The notes: generated by a model from the letters alone, not told the origin. Numbered from the stretch's first letter, positions 45,715-58,705 are shown. The stretch is 64,000 nt of DNA from Panagrolaimus kolymaensis (GCA_028622995.1 JAJQJQ010000023.1:2976001-3040000), one strand, 5' to 3'. Numbers and translations are program-made.

Positions 45715-47090
45715 ATGTCTGAAAATGATGATTGCGGTCCAGTTGTATCATTCCGTAAAGTTGGAACCAAAAAGAATCAACAACAAATAAGAAAAAGAGA
45801 AGCCCCAAAAGAAGAATCCGCAAGTTCAGCTGGTAATGATTCGGATGCAGCAGATACAGGAAGTTCCACTATGGCTAAAAGGCTTGCAAAGAAGCGAAGC
45901 AAAATGACCCAATCGGTAATTTAATTTTTTATATATAATTATTTTGTTAATATTCAATTCATTTTTTAGACAAAAAAGAGAGATCAAATTAATCGAGATA
46001 GCCCATCTGCATCGAATTCAGACCAAGAGGATGAACCTAAACAAAATAAAAATCTTGAATTTGATGTAAAATATTCTTCAGAAGGTTTGGATAAAGCTGG
46101 TCCAAGTGATATGGGAGCTACAGCAAGAACTGAACATGACACAGAATATGACAGGTAAAAATTATGCAATTATTTTTAGCAAAAAATAATCATTGTTTAT
46201 AGAGATTCTCAAGCCCAATTTGAAAAAATTCAAAGACTTTTACATGACAAAGCCAATAAGGAAAAGGATGGAGTTGTAAAGGAAGACGAAAAGCTCTATA
46301 AAGGTCAAGCAATGTATAATGCAACTTTACAAAAAGATACAGCAAAAGGAAATGCAAAATCTGGATTAAACAGACTAGGACCCATTCGAGCAACACAATA
46401 TATGCGAGCCTCAGTTCGATGGGATTATGCCCCGGATATATGCAAGGATTACAAAGAAACTGGCTTCTGTACTTTTGGAGGTATGTTTTAAACAATCTTT
46501 TCTCTATCATTGCTATAACTCATCAATTTTAGATTCATGTAAATTCATGCACGATCGAGGCGATTACAAACATGGTTGGGAATTGGAAAGAGATTGGGAA
46601 CAAGGAAAATTAAAAGAATCAAAAGAAGATGAATTTTTAATTTCAAGCGACGAAGATAATAATGATGAAGAGGATGATCTTCCATTTGCATGTTTCATTT
46701 GTAGGCAAGAATTTAACTCTCCAGTTACAACAAAATGCGGCCATCATTTTTGTGAAAAATGTGCTATCTCAAAATGCAGAATTCGATGCGCCGTTTGTAA
46801 TCAAAAAACGGAAGGACGCTTTAACGTTGCTAAAAGTAAGACATTTATAAAATTATAAAAATTTGTCCAAAACAACATTTTTTTTAGCGCTCATGAAAAA
46901 ATTGAAAGAAAGAAAAGATAGACAAGAAAATAAAACCGTTGAAGAATCAGATGTTGAGGATGAGGATGCAGATTTGCCACCTGAAACAGTAATGGAAAAT
47001 GCCGAAGAACCTAAACGAAGTGATCAAGAAGAGGAAGAAAATGAGGAAAATTCAGATGACGGAGATGATCAAGAAATGAGTGATGACTAA
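45715..47090 (+). CDS. rnf-113: RNF113A/Cwc24-type CCCH-RING spliceosomal ubiquitin ligase
   Basis: The protein is 389 aa from exons 45715-45915, 45970-46154, 46203-46480, 46533-46835 and 46888-47090. The N-terminal half is charged and includes the conserved SEGLDKAGPSDMGATARTEHDTEYD block. Then SVRWDYAPDICKDYKETGFC begins a CCCH zinc finger (C-x8-C-x5-C-x3-H, ending SCKFMHDR), followed by DYKHGWELERDW. A RING finger starts near residue 275: FACFICRQEF, then TKCGHHFCEKCA and CAVCNQKT. The acidic C-terminal tail (EEEENEENSDDGDDQE) is longer than in human RNF113A (343 aa). The family acts in pre-mRNA splicing and in DNA damage signalling as an E3 ligase in the nucleus. All zinc ligands are visible. 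Confidence 0.93.
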
Positions 47091-47719
47091 CTATAGCGCG
47101 TCTGTTCTTTAAGCTTTAGTTGACAATGATTACTCAAAATTAACCCCAACCAAGGATTTCCGATACGCTTCATCCTCATTCTCGAAAGTTTAGAAAAGGC
47201 ATAAATCCTTTTCCCCTTAATTAATTTATAATGTTGTTTATGCGAAATTATTATTGTAGAATGTAGGCTTTTGATTTCTGCAATTTCTTTCTTTTTTTTT
47301 GTTTACATCAACTTTGTCATTTTTGATCCTTTATGTTTTATTGTTATTTTTGTTTGCAAATTTTATCGCAAAAAATTATCAAAAAAATAAAAATTTTGTT
47401 TTTATTACAAGTCTCCTAACTTTCCAACAACAACTTATTACAAAACTCCAAAATGCAAATTTGAAAAACAAACAATTACGAAAATATTTTTTGTGCATAA
47501 AATTGTATTTTCACGAATTTTCTAAGAATTGAATAAAATGATTTAATTTAATAATAGGACGACATAAAGCTGATATCGAGAAATAAACGATGAATTTTAT
47601 TCAGAAAAAAAGAAAACATCATTATATTTAAAAATAGTTGCTTTCAAAGTAAATTTTTCTCTTCTTTTTGATCAACAAACTTTCAAAAACTTTTCATTTT
47701 ATAAATAACTTTTGATTTA
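47091..47719. other. 3' region between convergent genes
   Basis: This holds the 3'UTRs of RNF113A (+) and the carboxypeptidase (-). An AATAAA near 47532 may serve the plus-strand gene. A plus frame at 47299-47532 is Phe/Lys-rich with no support. Confidence 0.4.
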
Positions 47720-49498
47720 TTATTTTCTGATTTCCAGTGATTTCATTGATTTTCCCAATTGTTTAAAAGATTTCACACAGCGTTTGGGTAAAAATGATTC
47801 AAATGAACGTTTGATTGCAATTGTTCGTTCGCCATTTAGAATTTCATTGTAATGTAAAATCGATAGGGCAAAGTTTTCACCTAATAATTCATCTTTAAAA
47901 AAAAGTTATTATTAGATATTTTTTGTTTTCGCGAATGAAAGAGAAAACAACATACAAGTGTAATCAAAATATGGAATACTTTTAGCGGTTGCAGTATCCT
48001 TTGGTTTATAAGAAAAGAATGAAACTTCCATTGTGTAACAAAGGCAATTGGAATCAAGCAAAGCTCCCATAGCTCTAAAAATTCGGATTTTTATCACCAA
48101 TTCAAGGAAATTCTATGAGGTATTATTAGGATGAACTATAGCATCTAATCATTTCATAGAGTTAAAATTAATCACTTTACCTCCGATTGGTGCCAGCTTT
48201 TTCTGCATCAGTATTAAATTGGGTGTAATTTAACGAGTAATCTTCAGTCATTTCTGCAAGCAAATATGGAATATAAAGTTGTTGTTCGCAATGCTTTGGA
48301 TCTTTGGTAGTTAGATTTCCATACAAAAATGAATTCGTTTGCCTCGAATGGGAATGCAAATCCACGCAAAGGCATAGATCAATGTGCTGAAATTTTTTGT
48401 TTTTTAGCTTTTAGAGTTTACAAATTAAACACTCACTGGATTATTATTATATTGGATCAGCAAATTTTTAGTTGCATATATCGTTGGATTTCCCCATGAT
48501 GATGGATTTTGCCATTGCCGATTTAAATCAAATCCCATCAAAGAGCATCGATAATTTCCAAGATACACTCCATCGGGATTTAGCATTGGAACAATTTTAA
48601 ATACAAAAGTTTCTCGAAGTTTTTGCGCCCTTGGATCATTGCTCACGAGAAATTCAAGGAATCCATGAAGCACAAAACTTGATGGAGTTTCACCTGGATG
48701 GACTCTAGCCGTAATAAAAATTATTCGTTGTTTATTAACAAGATTCGAACAATTTGTAATAGTTAAAAGATCGACTCGACGGCGTTGCACTGAATGTGTT
48801 AGAGGATCTCGCTTGAAAAATGGAAGGTTTCGTTGCTCAAGTTCCAAAAGATATTTTTGAAGCTTTGAATATGAATAAGGAATGCAATAAGCAAAATAAT
48901 ATTTTTCAGAATCAGGAAAAATATGAATGAAAGAAAGGATGAAACGATCTGAATGAGCTTTGCTACTGTAATAATAAATATTTTTTACAGCTACTCGTGA
49001 CCTGGAAATACAATGAGTTGCCAAAAGAAAAGTCAATGAAAGTCGAATCTTTAAATCTTACCAATTGGTTTCAGATGCTGCTCTATAAACCGGTGCTGCT
49101 GAACCAGTATCAAACAGAGTTCGTAACTTTGAAAAATTCACAACATTAAAAACCACTCTCTAAAAATTATATTTTATCATTGCTATTACTTTCGATAATC
49201 TCAAACTTGATTAATTTTAGCATTAGAAGCTGTAAAATAAAACCAAACTCGATATTTTGGATTACACGTATCAGGTCTTATAAACAAATCATATTCATTG
49301 TTAGTCAAAGCATCAACGCGACCAAGATTTCCTGTAATAATTTATAAAAGTTTAAAATAAACTTTTTCCACTTTTAGAAATAAGCAAACCACATTCAAAG
49401 TTGGCATCAAAAGTTAAATGATCTGGACCAGTTGAAAAGTTTGAATTCACATTTCCTACTACTGGATCATCTTCATTCTCGGTTTGAAGACTAAACAT
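47720..49498 (-). CDS. ccpp-6: Cytosolic carboxypeptidase 6 (AGBL4/CCP6-like) deglutamylase
   Basis: This M14 zinc carboxypeptidase of 464 aa has exons 49498-49390, 49331-49207, 49159-49062, 49001-48437, 48386-48181, 48074-47956 and 47892-47720, in phase throughout. The N-terminal beta domain (VWFYFTASNAKIN, VVFNVVNFSK) precedes the catalytic domain. Zinc ligands are His212 and Glu215 in ARVHPGETPSS and His310 in VDLHSHSRQTN. LNPDGVYLGNYR, then SLMGFDLNRQW, carries the substrate Asn-Arg pair, and Glu384 in CYTMEVSFFSY is the general base. This layout matches CCP6, which removes polyglutamate side chains from tubulin and other proteins in the cytosol. The symbol follows the C. elegans CCP6 gene and is an inference of orthology. 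Length agrees with the family. Confidence 0.9.
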
Positions 49499-50312
49499 TG
49501 AAATTTCTTAAATAACGTATAAAAAAATTCAGTCGTTTTTTAAGTTTTATTTTAAAAGCATTTTTTAATGCTGTGAAGATTTGATAGTTTCCACTTCGCT
49601 TCATTCATCCATTTTCTTTGCTTGCTTTTATTGAACTTTGAAGCATTCATCCTCAAATCCTGTGTCTCGGACTAAGAGCTGGCAACTTTTGTTAAAAAAT
49701 GTGTTTTGTTCAAAGCTTTTTTAAAGTTTTAAAATCCAAGAAAGATATTGCTAAACAAAACTTTTAATTTGAAACAATTCTGCCGATATTGAAAATTTCA
49801 GAGAGAGAAAATTTTTATAGCAAATTTTAATTTATGTTACAGTAAATTCCCCATCTCTGTAATATGCTTTCATTAAAAAATATCCAAACGTTTTTCGTTT
49901 GTTGCATTTATAATTTAAAACTCTAATTATTATTATTTATTTGTGATTTTAGCTTTCAGCAGCTGTTATAAAAACATGAGAACGTGAAAGGAATAATTTG
50001 TGATAATCTTTGAAACCTTTGGATTTGGTCAGCTAAACAATTTGCTTTTCGGTTTAATAATAACACAACTTTTTAATAAATAAGTTTTTAATTATTAATC
50101 GAAATGTTGGTTTTGTTTTTTAGTTAGTGTAAAAAATAATCGATAGGACTATTCCTTTTCAAATAATAACAATAATAATAATAACAAAGAGCAGCTGTAA
50201 TTTTTTCATAGACGCTTTTTAGGTTTGATGCAATAAACTCGTGCTACGGTAAAAAAAATTTATTTACAAAAAAACTAAAAATAAAGACCGCGGTATAATT
50301 TGAATAATGAGT
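49499..50312. other. Intergenic, no gene seen
   Basis: An AT-rich spacer between the carboxypeptidase start and the stop of the secreted Gly/Cys gene. Short AAT-rich microsatellite-like sequence lies near 50160-50185 (AATAACAATAATAATAATAAC). No supported gene. Confidence 0.4.
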
Positions 50313-51845
50313 TCAAGGTCCAACAGCGGGCATCCAAGTATCGAGTGATGGCTAAAATTACATAATTAATTCTTGCCTACCATAATTTTGTAGGATAAAA
50401 CTTACAAAAGCAACTCCTACACCAGTGTTAACGCCGACACCAGCAAATGGCACTCCAACGCCGAACATTGATTTAACTTCTCCTCGTCTCCAATCAACTC
50501 CTGTATGTTGATTGTGTTTATAATAACCACCCACGCCATAATGATTATCAACATCAACGGTGCCAAGTTTATCAGCTCGAAGAGGAACATTAACATCTGT
50601 GCCTCCGCCACCTTCAACTCCAAGTGATTGAACTAATGGCATACTCCAACCCGTTCGATAACCATATTTTCCATCAACCCAATTAGCACCAACTTCAAAG
50701 GTTTGGGACCAATAATCTCGAACGCCCTATAAAAAAAATTTGTTTCAACTTTTAAGAGCCTTTCCAAGAAAGCTTACGATATTCTGCGAATATCCACCAC
50801 CCCAACTTCCAAATGGAACACTTCCATACCAACCGGAACCAATGCCACCTTCCTCGTTAATGGGATAAAAGGGAATACCTTTGACATCCCATGACAAATT
50901 TAAACCAACACCCGATGTGAAAGCATCACCAATAGCAGCAAGAGGATCACCTTGAGGAATGTAAGGTTTACAATCACGAAAATATCCCATGCATTTTCCG
51001 ACATAATCTTTTGTAAGCTGCTGTCGACCGCAATGTTGAACTGCTAAAGGATAAAATCTTGTGCAAAGTTCGCGTAGTTGTCGAGGATCATGGATGTGAC
51101 TCAACTATAAATGGAATTTATTTTGAATTTTGCCTTTTTAGTTTCTGTTTTGTATTATCAAAAGAGTGTAAAAAATGTCACAAGGACAAAGATTTTTGCT
51201 GATAATTTCTTTTTGATTGGTGGAACACAAAAAAGTTGAAACTTTGAAAGAATGAAAACGAGTTTTTAAACGTTTCAAATAAAGTTTGTGTTTGATTATG
51301 TAATTAAGAAAGCGTTTAGTTTTGATTAAAAAATAACCAAAAAGAAAGAATATGCATAGAGAGCAACTTTTTAAAGATTTTATAAAAACAAACCGGTGAA
51401 TCGGAATCCGAAGTATCATCGCGTAAACGTGTTCGCCGACCACTTGGTGGAGGTCTTGGTTCTCGCAAAGGAGATGATTTTCTGGATGGAGTTGGGTGAA
51501 GTGGAAAAGGTTCATCAGCTATTTCTAAAATCATTTGTAAACCATTTTAATAGGCAGCAAAAAAATACACAATATTAAGCAAAGAAAATGATTATGTACA
51601 TGCATAAAAAAAATATCCTAACTACTAACCTCTTTGCACTGTCTTCTCTCTATTTTGCCCACAAAATGCTAAAGATGGATTTCTCTCACATGCAGTAGCT
51701 ACCAACCGATCTTTTGAACTCATACATATTGCTAAAAATAAAATATTCGATCAACCGTATGAATGCCTAAAGACAACTTACTAATATGGAATAAAAATAA
51801 TGATAAAATACAATATTGTATTATTATCCTACGAATAATACCCAT
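50313..51845 (-). CDS. Secreted Gly/Cys-containing orphan protein
   Basis: The protein is 327 aa from exons 51845-51782, 51731-51630, 51524-51394, 51104-50778, 50726-50406 and 50351-50313, in phase to TGA. A signal peptide (Ile/Leu/Phe-rich, residues about 6-24, ending near ITICM) precedes a Cys pair (TACERNPSLAFC). A Pro/Arg/Ser/Asp linker follows (SRKSSPLREPRPPPSGRRTR), then a Cys-rich segment ELCTRFYPLAVQHCGRQ through YFRDCKPYIP. The second half is Gly/Trp/Tyr/Val-rich with a regular beta-like pattern (IGSGWYGSVPFGSWGGG, GVRDYWSQTFEVGANW, VGGYYKHNQHTG). I do not recognise a named family. It looks like an extracellular matrix or cuticle-associated nematode protein. The Met used here is upstream of the signal helix and is the only one that provides it. 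Confidence 0.78.
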
Positions 51846-52474
51846 ATTTCTAAAGCTTTATTGAAGATATTTTAACAAAAAATTCAAATTCCACAACACT
51901 TTCAATTAAAAAATTACGTGTGGCAATGATCATCAACAAACAAAAAATGCGACCAGATTAAAAAGAGAAAAGCGCGAAAATCGTTTATCATTTGTCAATA
52001 AATTTGATTTGATAAAAATTACGCAATCACAGATGAAAGCTAAACACGTAGTTGTTTTGGGTGGTTTAAATTAAGACAAGTTTATAAAGAAAAATAAAAA
52101 TAAATAGAAAACATAAAATGTTCGCAATGATCTAACTAATTTCAAAATCGATTTTTTTACCTATCGTAAATGAATAAAACTTTTTTTTACGTCCTTGCTT
52201 CGAAGCCCTTCTGTTAAAGGTGAGGTAACTAATTAATTGACCGAAATATTTGATAGGTATAAAACTTTCGCACTAGTTGAAAGAGAGTAATCGTTTCAAC
52301 CTTGTCACAACTTTGATTGCAATCATGAGCAAGAATACAATCTACAAAGAACTATTAGGGTTTGGAATCACACAAACACATAATTGTATCTTTATTTTCA
52401 TTCCCTTTTATATAACATGTAAACGCAATAAAATAAAAAGAAAAAACACATAAAAAGTTATAAACATGTTAAAG
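51846..52474. other. Intergenic, no firm gene
   Basis: This divides the secreted gene start from the CHMP7 stop. A GTATAAAAC TATA-like element near 52258 precedes an ATG at 52325 with a 43-codon frame; the frame overlaps the CHMP7 3' region and has no support beyond that. Confidence 0.35.
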
Positions 52475-54068
52475 TTAAGCGCGTTCTCGAAGACGTTTCA
52501 TTCTTTCTTCCAAAGATGCTGATATGTCGATTGCAGGAGCATTCGAGGATGTAGGCAATCCAGTTGTAGGAACTTCAGGCAAAGTTGAAATATTAATGAT
52601 ATTCTTGTTAACTTTAACAGCATTGTTACGTTCAGCGGATTTATCAGCTTCAATCAAATCATTTAATTCAGCTTCAAGTTCATCTTCATCCATGCGTTGA
52701 TCAGCTGGAATAATACCACCAGTGATTGCATCATTAATTTCTTTGAAACCATCCATAGTATCATGCATTTCATCAATAGTTTTATCAATCTAAAAACAAA
52801 CAATCATATCTTATCACGTTTTAATGGAAACTTACGCTTTCAACAGAAAGTCCTTGTCGGTCGAGAGCTGATTTAAACGCTTGGTTTCCAATTTTATAAG
52901 CATCCAAAACTTCTTTTGTTTGACGACTTTCAGCAATTCTACCAAGCATAGCCATTAATTGTTGATATTGTTTATCCTTGTTCAAGATATCTTTTTCAAC
53001 GCGTTTTCGTTTTGCGATGATATTTAATGCTTGTTTCTTATTTCTTTGACGAATAGCTTGTTTAGCATCTTCTTTGAGCCTAAAAAATAAAAGTAATAAC
53101 ATAACATTGTTTCACGCAATAAAAAACTCACTGATTTTCTCGATCTTCAAGTCTTTTGATTTCACTATCAAGTTTATTCATGGCAACACGAATGTCATGT
53201 ACAGAAGCATCAGCATCAGTAAATCTAATAGGAGAATTGGATTTTTGATCCTAAAAATGAAATAATAATGGTTGTTATTGCTATTGAATCACCAACTTTG
53301 AACTTGAGGATGCGTTCACCACTTCTTGAAGCCCCTTCTGTAACATCTCCACATTTGATTAAGTGATCAACAGCCAATCTAAAACTTGTTTCATCTTGAA
53401 TAATATGTTGAGCTCTCTGCAGGAAATCAGAATAAGCTATGATAAATTCATCTTCTTCATCTTCTTCTTGAGCAAGACGAGCTTCAAAGGATCGAAGTTG
53501 AGCAGCTAATTTCTGTAATAAAAAAGTTAGCAAATTAATAGTTATTACAAGAAAATTTACCATTATCGAAGGAAGATGAATGAGACGTTGAGTTTTGACA
53601 TCAGGTTCTTTCCCACCAAAAGGATTGACAAATGCAAGACTCCATGAAACCCAACCTTGATTCTTTCGAGCAATATCTTCTTCTGTTTGTAATTCACCTT
53701 TTCTAAAAAAAATTCAACATTATAGCAACATAGACAACAGCAAAAAAAACTAACTTGTAAAGTTCAATCATAACAGCTTCGAGTGGTGTTGGAAATAAAT
53801 CACCTTTGCGAAACTTGTGTCTCAATTGGGCGAAATCCACGATGCCACTTTTAGAAACTTCACAATATTTTGCAATGCAATGGCCCCAAAAATCGATTTT
53901 TCTTTTAAATTGTACAGGTTCAACGTCTTTTGGCTAAAAACAAAAAGTGTAAAATTAGAAATATATAAAAAAAAAGAATATTACCTTCATATTAGAAAAC
54001 ATCGATCGCGTTGTCGTTTTATCCCATTCGGGATGAAGATAAGAAGATGATGTTGTTGTGGTGTCCAT
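52475..54068 (-). CDS. chmp-7: CHMP7-like ESCRT-III protein
   Basis: The protein is 432 aa from exons 54068-53985, 53933-53755, 53702-53561, 53512-53297, 53250-53132, 53079-52836 and 52789-52475. The N-terminal half resembles the ESCRT-II-like winged-helix region of CHMP7 (WDKTTTRSMFSNMK, FWGHCIAKYC, NQGWVSWSLAFVNPFGG). The C-terminal half is a Snf7 core, with basic helices (RVAMNKLDSEIKRLEDREN, LKEDAKQAIRQRNKKQAL) and the acidic helix EMHDTMDGFKEINDAITGG. The end carries an MIM1-like ISASLEERMKRLRERA for Vps4 MIT binding. CHMP7 binds LEM2 and seeds ESCRT-III at the nuclear envelope for sealing after mitosis. Length is close to human CHMP7 (about 450 aa). Start at MDTTTTSS is the only Met before the conserved region. 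Confidence 0.88.
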
Positions 54069-54776
54069 CATATTTTTATAAAAGTTTAAACACAATCAGT
54101 AAAACTTAATGATAATTCTTGAAGTATCGAAAAACCATCAAAAAAATTATTGCCGCTCAAACGAAAAAAGTTTCTGGCGTTTAGGTTTTAACAAAATCCC
54201 GCGTGTTTTTGAATGAGATTTTTTTAATTACTGTAATTTTTTGTAACAACCTTTTGATTAAAATATGCTTTCTTTAATTAATAATCCATAATTAATTATT
54301 ACTTTTGTTGAGGCTCTTGGGATTTGTCATATTCGTTTAACGCAAAGACATTGGAGATTAAAATTAAAAATAATTAGAAGGTTTTTACAGTACCAAAAAA
54401 CTTTTTAATAAATACAATTTTTTTTATTGCGTTTATTTATGTATCGTTGAATTCATGGAAAATTAGACCGTAAATCAATTAATATTTCTTTTACGTCGAA
54501 AAGAGAATTAACAATTTTATTATTACCATCAAAATTCAAAAAAATAATAAACTTATTATGGTCGGTAAATAAGTTGTTTTTCTTTAATTTTTATTGGTAG
54601 AAAAGCACCTGTTTTACTTCTTCTTTTTTTACCTTTTAAGAATAGAGTTCACTTTTTTGCAAAAACACAGAAAAAAAGCTCGACAACAACCTAAAAGAAT
54701 TGAAGCAAAATAAAGTTTTGTTTTTGTCATTCTTTAAACTTTACTTTTATTTGTAGCAGCCAGAAGCAGAAAAAAG
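54069..54776. other. Intergenic, divergent spacer
   Basis: AT-rich DNA between CHMP7 (-) and the serpentine receptor (+). Contains an AT palindrome around ATTAATTAATAATCC near 54275-54300 and a TTTGTAG acceptor-like site near 54745-54755 just before the receptor start. No gene. Confidence 0.4.
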
Positions 54777-55978
54777 ATGGCGTTTTACATTTATGAGATT
54801 TCAATGTTGTCATATTTTGCACATTTATATTTGATTATAATTTTAACAATAACTTCCAGAATATTTCCATTATTAACTTATGTAATTTTAACTAAATCCA
54901 CAAAAGAAATGGCTGCATATAAAATTTATTTATGTTTGGAAATGTTTTGGAGTTTTTTCTTTTCCGTTATTTTTGGGCTTATGCGACCTGTAGTTTATTT
55001 TCCATTTATGATGGCACGAATTACTGGACCTTTGAATATTCTTTGCACCGAGCATGGATGTCATCTCGCCGTGGAATTGTTATTTTTTGCTGGAGCCGCT
55101 TACGCCCAATCTTTATTTTGTATTGCATTATTTCGACTTTGGCGGGTTTTACCCATGACATTAATATACAATATGGATAAAGGCCATCGTCGTATTCTCT
55201 TCCTTATTTTAATGTTGGTCATTCCTTGCATCGTTTATGTAACACCAATAACTTTGGCACGTGTGGATACATCAAAAATGCTACCATACATGATTCTGAA
55301 AGCACCACATTTAAATTTTATTTCTAATTTTCAAAACCAATTAGTTATTTATAATAATCCCGAGAATGGAGATTTCTGGGTAAAATTTATTTACATTTTA
55401 TTAGCCTTAACTATGTTATTTATTGTAACTTTATCACCAATTGTATTAGCTATAATTGGATTTATGACGAGATATTCTAAAGATCGTATGTCTTTGTTAA
55501 GATATAAAATGTCCATGATGTTATTTCAAACATTAATTATTTAAGTGGTATGTTTTTACTATTTTTTGTTGTTGCAAAAAAGCATGTGTCTTTTGTTCGT
55601 CTGCTTTTATTAACATGTGCTTTTACAATATTTTTGCAACCAATAATAATTTTAATATATATTTTTTAGATTCTTGCATTTTCCATGCTTGCATTTCCAT
55701 TAATTGTTGCAATAATTTTTGCTAAATTAGAAATTTCATATTCGGATTCTGTAGTTCAAATTGCGGGTATTATTGCTTCCACTCATTCCTTGGCTGAATT
55801 TGCAACAATTATTTATACGATTAAACCATATCGAAGGCATTTGTTTGCCATCTTCAGAAATGCTTTCAGCGGATTACAATCAAAATTACCCGACAGATGG
55901 CATTCGAGAATTTCATTTATTTCAACTTCCAATGGAATTTATTCCATCTCAGATAATACTAATCATCTCTCAAGTTGA
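54777..55978 (+). pseudogene. Serpentine 7TM chemoreceptor with in-frame stop
   Basis: This is a nematode-type chemosensory receptor, probably of the STR/SRH superfamily. Exons are 54777-55547 and 55670-55978, with a GTATGT..TTTTTTAG intron in phase 0, giving 359 codons with one internal TAA at 55542-55544. Seven hydrophobic segments are visible: six in exon 1 and across the intron, and the seventh followed by YTIKPYRRHLFAIF, a typical C-terminal family motif. The TAA lies in helix six at the place where these families usually have Gln (MMLFQTLII-stop-VILAFSML). A CAA to TAA transition would explain it. All other codons are intact, so the loss is recent, or the site is polymorphic or an assembly error. 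No donor upstream of the stop restores a frame. If translated only to the stop, the product lacks helices six and seven. Confidence 0.7.
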
Positions 55979-58705
55979 GGTCAATTATTTTAGCAGAAGT
56001 CGGAGTTACTAATCACATACATACCACGCAGACGGGTTATGGTAGTTTTTATTTCATCGAAATTTTTAAATTGTGTTTTTTTTAAATAACTTTTTCCGTT
56101 TATGGTACAATAAATCTTTAAATAAAAACTATAAATAAACACTACAAAATACGAAAGACTTTTTGTTTCAATTTTTTTATTCTGCAATTTAAAAAAAGTT
56201 CTTGGAAAAAAACTCAAAAAAGAGTAATTCAAACACAAATTTTTTTATATCGAAGGTGAAAGACCAAAAACGTCCACAAAAACAAATAAGAAAAAAATTC
56301 AATGAAAAAAACTTTAATGATTTACAAGATTGCACGTTTTTGTTTGGTTTAAAAAAACTTGTATGCATTATTGTTTTTGATTATTATTTTTAAAAAAACG
56401 TTTTGAGCGGAAAAGGCGTTATTGGATCGAAATTTTTTTTGTTACACAAAAAACGTGATCCTTGAATTTTTGGTTTACATTCAGCCGATGAAATTGTCTT
56501 TCTTATAGTTTTGCTTGAAGGTCAGTAACCACCAACAAGAAAGTTATTCATTCAAAAAAAACTTTAAGAAAAATGTTTCATGAATCAAGAGTCCAAGTTT
56601 CTTGATAGACATCAATAATTATGACAAAGTAAAAAATAAATAAAGGGGTCACGAGGAAATGATTACAATCGCCGGAGGCCTTTGTCTGGGTCAAAACCAT
56701 CTGTGTCGTAAAAGTGAAGACAAAAAAATAATAAACGCAAACAATGAATGGTTTTCAAAAGTTTACTAACTAACTTTTTATTTGTGATTTATGTATGTTT
56801 ATTCAAAGACTCTAAAAAAGCAGTGATTGACTTTAGAAAAAATAAATTATCATTGCCTTTATTGTTTTGTTCCACATTCAAGAAACTGTGTAGTAAGTAG
56901 GTAGGAGTAGTACCACACACGCAAATAAAAAAGAAGGAAAAGATGATCGACGATTGTTTTTTATGAAATCGCGCCACGTTTTTCTCTCATTCTTCCGCCT
57001 ATGTACATATTATTTATGTATTTATTTTTTTGTTTGATGTTTCAATAAATGATCAACAGAAGGCTCTTTGCCAACTGTATCCATCTCTTTTTCTTAAACC
57101 ATAAAAATATGTTTTTGGAAGTTTTAAGTGTTACAAAAAAATAATAGAATAATCGTCATCAATTTTTCTTTTTACTTTTTTTGGAGTATAAAAAGAAGAT
57201 CAAAAATAAAAAAGAAATTCGTGAAACAAAAGTTAGTTTTTGATTTAAAAAAATGCTTTTTTTGATTCATGTTCGTTTAATTTTTTATTTATTTTCTAGA
57301 AATTAAAGAAATTACAGGATCCTCTAGGATCGAACGTCTGATAACCAAGCAACTGTATCGCTTAATTTTTTCTTTCATTTCTTTTAGTTCTAAAGGTATT
57401 CATTTTTTGGCCACCACTTAATTAAACCATTTTCAAAGAATACTAAAAAAACCGTTCGTTCTTTGTTTCTTTTTTTCCTTCTTCGGCCATTCCGGTTTTT
57501 TTAAACAAAAAAACTCTTTAACTTCCAACCTTTTTTTGCAACACTTTGACCTCTCCGTACCTATTACTACCTCCCATCATAAAAAATACACCCTTTACAA
57601 ATTTGTCTTACTTATGTAAGAAAAAACCGGAACCATAAAAAAATAATTTAACCTATGCAATTACGTCAACTATGACAAAATAGCCATTGGCGCCAAATAC
57701 TTTTTTCTTTTGATAACAATTAATAAATAACCTTGGACATAACTTTTTTCCAAGGACATATTTAGTACAAATTATTGAAAATAAAAAAAAGAAGAAAATG
57801 ATATCAAATATTTAGAATTTGGCAAAAGTAAAAAAGTTTTTAGGCCAGTTTTTTTTTTTGCAATGATACTTTTGTAGTTGCTGAAATTCGTTTCAATTCA
57901 AAAGCCTTTGTGCCTCAATTTTAAAGTACTTTTTTGGTACAAAATTATTGTATTTAAAAAACGTCTATCGCTTTAATTATAATTAAAAAAAGGTCATTAT
58001 TTTTTGGAAGGTATAAAATGGTTTGGTGTGGCATTGTTTTAGTCAAACCTTTAGACTTCAAATATATTTATGATTACAGCCTTCCTTGTTTTGTCTGAAT
58101 ATTTAGCTAAAATAAAACTAAAGATAGGCTTAAAATAACCATTAAAAAAGAGGGAAATGTTTTTTAATGGACCTTCTTTTTCTTGCTTTGGCTCAAATCC
58201 AACCTTTTTTTAAAGTCTAACACCCTCGCATAATATTTTTTTGGGTTTTATTAGTTCCTCTTTCTTTTGCAATTCCAAGGTTTGGATGTTCTAAAAATTA
58301 GAAGGATTATTTGACGTTTTGGCAGAAAAAAAAACAGAATTTATGTTTGTTTCCAATGTCATTTGTTTTTTAACAAAAAACAAAAAGATTTCATTTCCGT
58401 AACAAGGATGAAGCCGGATGAATCCAAAAATGCTAAAGCTTGTTTTTTGTTTTGTTACGTCATGTTGATTGAAAGCTTTGATTAAACGAATACTTTGACG
58501 CAAAAAATAAATAAATACAAAAGTGCTATTATCTATTGTCCCAAAAACTTCTTTTAAAAAATGTTTAACTTGTTAAAATCGTTCGTGGTTGTTTCGCTGT
58601 AAAAAGTTTCGTATCATTTTTTATAAAACTTATATGAGATTACGGTAACCGTGCGTTCTTTTTAAAATTGATTTGGCCTTATTTATTGTAGTTTTCTTTC
58701 AGATA
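55979..58705. other. Intergenic, no gene seen
   Basis: A 2.7-kb AT-rich spacer. A TATAAAA-type sequence near 58012 has no convincing frame after it. An inverted repeat GATCCTCTAGGATC occurs near 57318-57333. T-rich ATG-poor sequence; TTTCTTTCAG at 58693-58702 is the acceptor for the next gene. Confidence 0.45.

Noticed and set aside
52258..52453. TATA-like element followed by a 43-codon frame (MSKNTIYKELL)
   Set aside because: The frame runs antisense into the 3' flank of CHMP7 and ends in AT-rich Lys runs; no further evidence.
57315..57365. tRNA-like stretch with TTCGATC on the minus strand
   Set aside because: The arms that should pair around the presumed T loop are not complementary, and no acceptor stem or A box is present.
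58010..58140. TATA-like GTATAAAATGG with 22-codon frame
   Set aside because: The downstream frame is too short, without signal peptide or splice structure.
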